Of a stretch of DNA of 14,629 nt, positions 14,026 to 14,629 are shown one piece after another; the first letter of the stretch is position 1, and every line of letters starts with the position of its first letter. A model generated the notes under the pieces. It did not search any database. It saw only the letters and a list, made by a program, of their open reading frames with translations, and was not told where the DNA came from. The translations under genes were made by a program, and so were the position numbers. The DNA comes from Mycoplasmatota bacterium (GTDB taxonomy: Bacteria > Bacillota_I > Bacilli_A > Izemoplasmatales > Hujiaoplasmataceae), in contig JAGLYJ010000026.1 in assembly GCA_023132365.1 (NCBI GenBank), positions 1 to 14,629 of the forward strand. Direction: 5' to 3'.

Positions 14026-14571
14026 ATGGAATCATTAGGAATGATTGAACTTAATAGTATTGCAAGAGGAATTGAAGCAGGAGATGCAATTGTAAAAACA
14101 GCACATGTAAAACTAATAGGAGCTTATGCATCTTGTCCTGGTAAATATGTAGTCATGATTCGAGGTTCTGTATCTGCAGTAAAAAGCGCGATCGAAGTTG
14201 GCGCAAAAGTAGCAGGTAAATCACTTGTTAAAGATATTATTATAGCAAGTATCCATGAACAAGTTTTCACAGCGCTTAGCTGTACAACTGAAATAGTGCC
14301 AAAAGGTGCAGTAGGGATTATTGAAACTTATTCACTTGCAACTGCGGTTTTAGTATCAGATGCAGCAGTTAAAGCAGCAAATGTTGTGCTTTTAGAGATT
14401 CGATTAGGAAGAGGATTAGGTGGAAAAGCATTTACAATTCTAACTGGAGATGTAAGTGATGTAAAAGCAGCGGTAGAAGCTGCTATAGATGCAAATAAGG
14501 ATGATGGGTTACTGGCTCATACAGCAGTTATTCCAAAAATCAGCAAGGAAATGTTACAAACACTTTTATAA
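14026..14571 (+). CDS. pduT: PduT-like tandem BMC-domain shell protein (BMC-T)
   Basis: The 181-residue protein is two BMC domains in tandem (about 1-90 and 92-181), each starting with the shell signature (LGMIELNSIARGIEAGDA; VGIIETYSLATAVLVSDA). It aligns in memory with PduT along its length, including the ASCPGKY segment. Cys37 there corresponds to the PduT pore cysteine (Cys38) that, three per trimer, holds a 4Fe-4S cluster in the centre of the shell tile. It therefore probably passes electrons across the shell together with the PduS-like protein encoded just upstream. The ATG at 14026 follows AGGAGG (14011-14016) by 9 bases. A BMC-H gene follows after 27 bases. Confidence 0.93.
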   Translation: MESLGMIELNSIARGIEAGDAIVKTAHVKLIGAYASCPGKYVVMIRGSVSAVKSAIEVGAKVAGKSLVKDIIIASIHEQVFTALSCTTEIVPKGAVGIIETYSLATAVLVSDAAVKAANVVLLEIRLGRGLGGKAFTILTGDVSDVKAAVEAAIDANKDDGLLAHTAVIPKISKEMLQTLL

Positions 14572-14598
14572 AAAATATAAGAAAGGAGAACTAGAAAA

Positions 14599-14629
14599 AT
14601 GATCGAAGCATTAGGAATGATTGAAACAA
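14599..14629 (+). CDS. 5' end of a BMC-H shell protein gene (partial)
   Basis: Ten codons are visible before the window ends: M-I-E-A-L-G-M-I-E-T. This is the standard start of the hexameric single-domain shell proteins (PduA/PduJ/EutM type), which form the flat facets of the microcompartment. AAAGGAG at 14582-14588 provides the ribosome binding site. The operon clearly continues beyond the window. Confidence 0.8.
   Translation, partial: MIEALGMIET

Noticed and set aside
1..14629. CRISPR array, insertion sequence, phage or plasmid signals
   Set aside because: No regularly spaced repeats, transposase or integrase motifs, or flanking terminal inverted repeats were seen.

Overview
The window reads as a stretch of chromosome from an AT-rich, Gram-positive-type bacterium. 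Nearly every gene has a strong AGGAGG-like ribosome binding site, promoters are sigma-A TTGACA/TATAAT, intrinsic hairpin-plus-T terminators are plentiful, there is a lipoprotein signal peptide, and a cyclic-di-GMP-I riboswitch of the kind common in Clostridia. TGA is used as a stop and TGG as Trp, so the code is standard. A low-GC Firmicute or a free-living Mollicutes relative (Acholeplasma or Izemoplasma-like) fits, but the sequence alone does not settle the taxon.

Layout. 1-130: tail of an unidentified gene and its terminator. 150-1313: a monocistronic zinc-independent MDR oxidoreductase, with a sigma-A promoter and a possible operator. 1484-2187: a small four-helix membrane protein behind a dyad-overlapped promoter, with its own terminator. 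2231-3180: a TetR-family regulator and a YwbE-family small protein as a two-gene unit. 3181-3623: a decayed region with a remnant of an Ig-like surface-protein domain and terminator hairpins. 3624-6826, minus strand: a two-gene operon of large exported proteins with N-terminal membrane anchors or signals. Its leader holds a near-complete cyclic-di-GMP-I riboswitch overlapping an intrinsic terminator, directly downstream of a consensus promoter. 6983-7726, minus strand: a Tyr-rich lipoprotein. 7805-8029: a broken reading frame. 8060-8765: a monocistronic alpha/beta-hydrolase-like protein.

8961-end, plus strand: a bacterial microcompartment (metabolosome) operon that continues past the window. 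It encodes a LacI-family regulator, a triosephosphate isomerase with an extra N-terminal helix resembling a BMC encapsulation peptide, a 90-residue unknown protein, a PduP/EutE-type CoA-acylating aldehyde dehydrogenase, a PduS-like iron-sulfur flavoprotein, a PduT-like tandem-BMC shell protein with the pore cysteine that ligates an Fe-S cluster in PduT, and the first codons of a BMC-H shell protein. Isomerase plus aldehyde dehydrogenase suggests that the lumen handles the two products of a sugar-phosphate aldolase, a triose phosphate and a short aldehyde. Deoxyribose-5-phosphate cleavage to acetaldehyde and glyceraldehyde-3-phosphate is the simplest candidate. The aldolase is not in the window, so this is a prediction. 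PduS and PduT would carry electrons between lumen and cytosol to recycle the cofactor.

The most interesting points are the apparently BMC-targeted triosephosphate isomerase, the stand-alone 90-residue protein beside it, and the c-di-GMP-controlled surface-protein operon.
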